A stretch of DNA of 43,194 nt from Pseudomonadota bacterium (GTDB lineage: Bacteria; Myxococcota_A; Bradymonadia; UBA4248), in contig JAFRYG010000192.1 of NCBI GenBank assembly GCA_017441205.1, positions 1 to 43,194 on the forward strand, read 5' to 3'. The notes under the pieces are model-generated. The model had not been told where the DNA came from and ran no database searches. It worked only from the letters and a program-made list of their open reading frames with translations. Below, piece by piece: positions 41,964-43,194 of this stretch. How positions within the stretch are numbered: the first letter of the stretch is position 1; the number at the start of each line of letters is the position of its first letter. A program made the translations under genes and the position numbers.

Positions 41964-42968
41964 ATGAACGAAAAACTTTCCCTCAAGCATGCTATCGGAC
42001 AACTCCTCATCATCGGTTTTGAAGGTACAAGACTCCCGATTCCCCTCATCGGCGCGCTCACCAAAGGTGAGGTCGGCGGAGTGATTCTCTTTTCGAGGAA
42101 TTTTGAATCCCGCGAACAAATCCAGGAACTGACCGCACAAATCCACCAGATACAAAGCCCTTATCCCATCTGGATTGCCATCGATCAGGAAGGCGGAAAA
42201 GTCCAGAGAATCCGAGAAAATCTCGGTTCCCCGAACCTCCCGTCAGCCATGGATATCGCCCGGACAACACCCGAAAATGCCAGAGATATCGCACTCCAGA
42301 ATGCGCGCGATCTCAAATCGCTCGGATTTGACATCAACTTCGCACCGGTCCTCGATATTCACACCAATCCCCAAAATCCCATCATCGCCACTCGCGCCTT
42401 CGGAACGACGCCGGAACAGGTCATCGAATTCGCCATCCCCACCATGCAGGGCCTCATCGACGGCGGCATCATCCCCTGCGGAAAACACTTCCCGGGGCAC
42501 GGAGACACCCTCCTCGACAGCCACACCGATCTCCCCGAAGTCAACCACGACATGAATCGACTCCAAAACGTCGAATTCAAACCCTTCAAAGCCGCCATCG
42601 AAGCCGATATTCCCATGATCATGACCGCCCACATCGTCATGAACGGACTCGGCGAAAGATTCCCATCCACGCTGTCCCCCATGATCGTCACCGATATCCT
42701 GCGCAAACAGCTCGGGTTTAAGGGCGTCATCGTCAGCGACGACCTCGAAATGGACGCCATCATCGATCGGTTCAGCACCCTCAAGGCCGTCCTCCTGGGA
42801 ATCCATGCCGGCGTCGATGCCTTCCTCATCTGCAAATCCCAGTATCTCTGGGCACCACTGTGCAAACAAGTACTCGCTCAGGCCAAAGAATCCCCCGAAA
42901 TGCAGGACCGCATATTCGAATCCGCAAACCGGATTCTCGCCCTCAAACAAAAATTCCTGCATCAATAA
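41964..42968 (+). CDS. nagZ: Beta-N-acetylhexosaminidase NagZ
   Basis: A 334-residue glycoside hydrolase family 3 enzyme that releases N-acetylglucosamine from muropeptides in peptidoglycan recycling, in the cytoplasm. The signature GKHFPGHGDTLLDSHTDLP (near residue 174) carries the His/Asp dyad; WIAIDQEGGKVQRI and VSDDLEMDAI (catalytic Asp nucleophile region) flank it in the normal order. Length is typical. No strong Shine-Dalgarno is seen. It is a single gene; a weak AT hairpin (ATCAATA/TATTGAT, 42961-42977) overlaps its stop. Confidence 0.95.
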   Translation: MNEKLSLKHAIGQLLIIGFEGTRLPIPLIGALTKGEVGGVILFSRNFESREQIQELTAQIHQIQSPYPIWIAIDQEGGKVQRIRENLGSPNLPSAMDIARTTPENARDIALQNARDLKSLGFDINFAPVLDIHTNPQNPIIATRAFGTTPEQVIEFAIPTMQGLIDGGIIPCGKHFPGHGDTLLDSHTDLPEVNHDMNRLQNVEFKPFKAAIEADIPMIMTAHIVMNGLGERFPSTLSPMIVTDILRKQLGFKGVIVSDDLEMDAIIDRFSTLKAVLLGIHAGVDAFLICKSQYLWAPLCKQVLAQAKESPEMQDRIFESANRILALKQKFLHQ

Positions 42969-42979
42969 TATATTGATTT

Positions 42980-43008
42980 TGGTAACGCCCCTCCGATGCG
43001 CGTCTGAT
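42980..43008. repeat. Diverged TGTGACGC-type repeat
   Basis: TGGTAACGCCCC...CGCGTCTGATT resembles the TGTGACGCCCC...GGGGCGTGTCTG unit, with several changes and a longer centre. It is the first unit of the composite region behind nagZ. Confidence 0.4.
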
Positions 43009-43016
43009 TCTTTATT

Positions 43017-43079
43017 CACTATTCACTAATCACTATTCACTAATCACTATTCACTAATCACTATTCACTAATCACTATT
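43017..43079. repeat. Nine alternating heptads CACTATT/CACTAAT
   Basis: CACTATT and CACTAAT alternate strictly over nine units, so the true period is 14 bp made of two heptads. No unit is changed. Confidence 0.95.
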
Positions 43080-43080
43080 T

Positions 43081-43108
43081 CCGTGGGTTACGCTGCGCTC
43101 ACCCACGG
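43081..43108. repeat. Hairpin CCGTGGGT/ACCCACGG
   Basis: A perfect 8-bp stem around TACGCTGCGCTC, directly behind the heptad tract. Confidence 0.7.
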
Positions 43109-43122
43109 CTAATGGCTGCGAA

Positions 43123-43148
43123 TGTGACGCCCCTGCGGGGCGTGTCTG
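43123..43148. repeat. TGTGACGC...GGGGCGTG hairpin repeat
   Basis: TGTGACGCCCC-TGC-GGGGCGTGTCTG; here both arms pair fully (GACGCCCC/GGGGCGT). Confidence 0.85.
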
Positions 43149-43158
43149 GTTTTATTTT

Positions 43159-43187
43159 GTACAGACGTGCGACTCGCACGTCTCTAA
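43159..43187. repeat. ACAGACGT...ACGTCTCTAA palindromic repeat
   Basis: Arms AGACGTGCGA/TCGCACGTCT around a single C, flanks GTAC and CTAA. The centre differs from all other copies but pairs perfectly. It is followed by CCATTAC at the window edge, probably the start of another heptad tract. Confidence 0.88.
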
Positions 43188-43194
43188 CCATTAC

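Noticed and set aside
43017..43079. CRISPR array
   Set aside because: The repeats are 7 or 14 bp with no spacers and no cas genes are present.

Overview
The window reads as chromosomal DNA of a Gram-negative, deltaproteobacteria/Myxococcota-like bacterium of roughly balanced base composition. This is an inference. It rests on several lipoproteins with lipobox signals, Cys-rich CxPxC...CGGxCGxC repeats and FG-GAP surface proteins (a combination typical of Myxococcota), a TonB-type protein, NagZ, a GspE/PilB ATPase, GTP-type PEP carboxykinase and pyrophosphate-type phosphofructokinase. No rRNA, tRNA, CRISPR array, transposase or phage gene was recognised.

Layout. 1-9.3 kb, mostly + strand: a Cys-rich lipoprotein metalloprotease cut by the window edge, a DnaQ-type exonuclease, an unknown protein, rpsF-rplI with a strong terminator, an EamA transporter, an orphan rnfB followed by apbE, and a YwqK-like lipoprotein. 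9.4-12 kb: pckG and a stand-alone BRCT protein. 12.2-24.4 kb, - strand: recD2, acylphosphatase, a large Cys-rich/FG-GAP lipoprotein, then rsfS-rlmH-comF-ykgJ-tonB, orn, a membrane protein and a small sigma-region-4-like protein. 24.6-34.4 kb, - strand: an FG-GAP exported protein, a SurA/PpiC-like lipoprotein and an AAA-DUF58-transglutaminase operon in which the usual MoxR is replaced by a degenerate McrB-like AAA protein. 34.7-43 kb: pyrophosphate phosphofructokinase, divergent rhodanese/MauE genes, a MobA-like nucleotidyltransferase, DUF3467, lexA, a gspE-maf pair and nagZ.

The most unusual content lies between the genes. Four kinds of short repeat recur. (1) REP-like imperfect hairpins have an asymmetric CGTAT...ATAG core; arms and inner stems differ from copy to copy but stay complementary, and units mostly sit in tandem pairs (14854, 18227, 22086, 29140, 34645). 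(2) A palindrome has fixed ends, GTACAGACGT...ACGTCTCTAA, with a changing but self-complementary centre (20321, 23871, 23933, 39234, 43159). (3) A TGTGACGCMCC...GGGGCGTGYCTG hairpin occurs at 23839, 39176 and 43123. (4) Tracts of strict 7-bp period occur (TTAGNNG, CATTACG, CTATTCA, CACTATT/CACTAAT). Types 2-4 occur together at three places as one composite element. I see no enzyme in the window that would mobilise them.

How the genes work together: gluconeogenesis/glycolysis control (pckG, PPi-PFK), ribosome assembly and quiescence (rpsF, rplI, rsfS, rlmH), RNA and DNA end processing (orn, dnaQ-like, recD2, lexA) and envelope functions (TonB, SurA-like, the AAA-DUF58-transglutaminase operon, FG-GAP and Cys-rich lipoproteins, NagZ). 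Several start sites differ from the longest reading frame; each was moved to the start supported by a Shine-Dalgarno sequence or a signal peptide.
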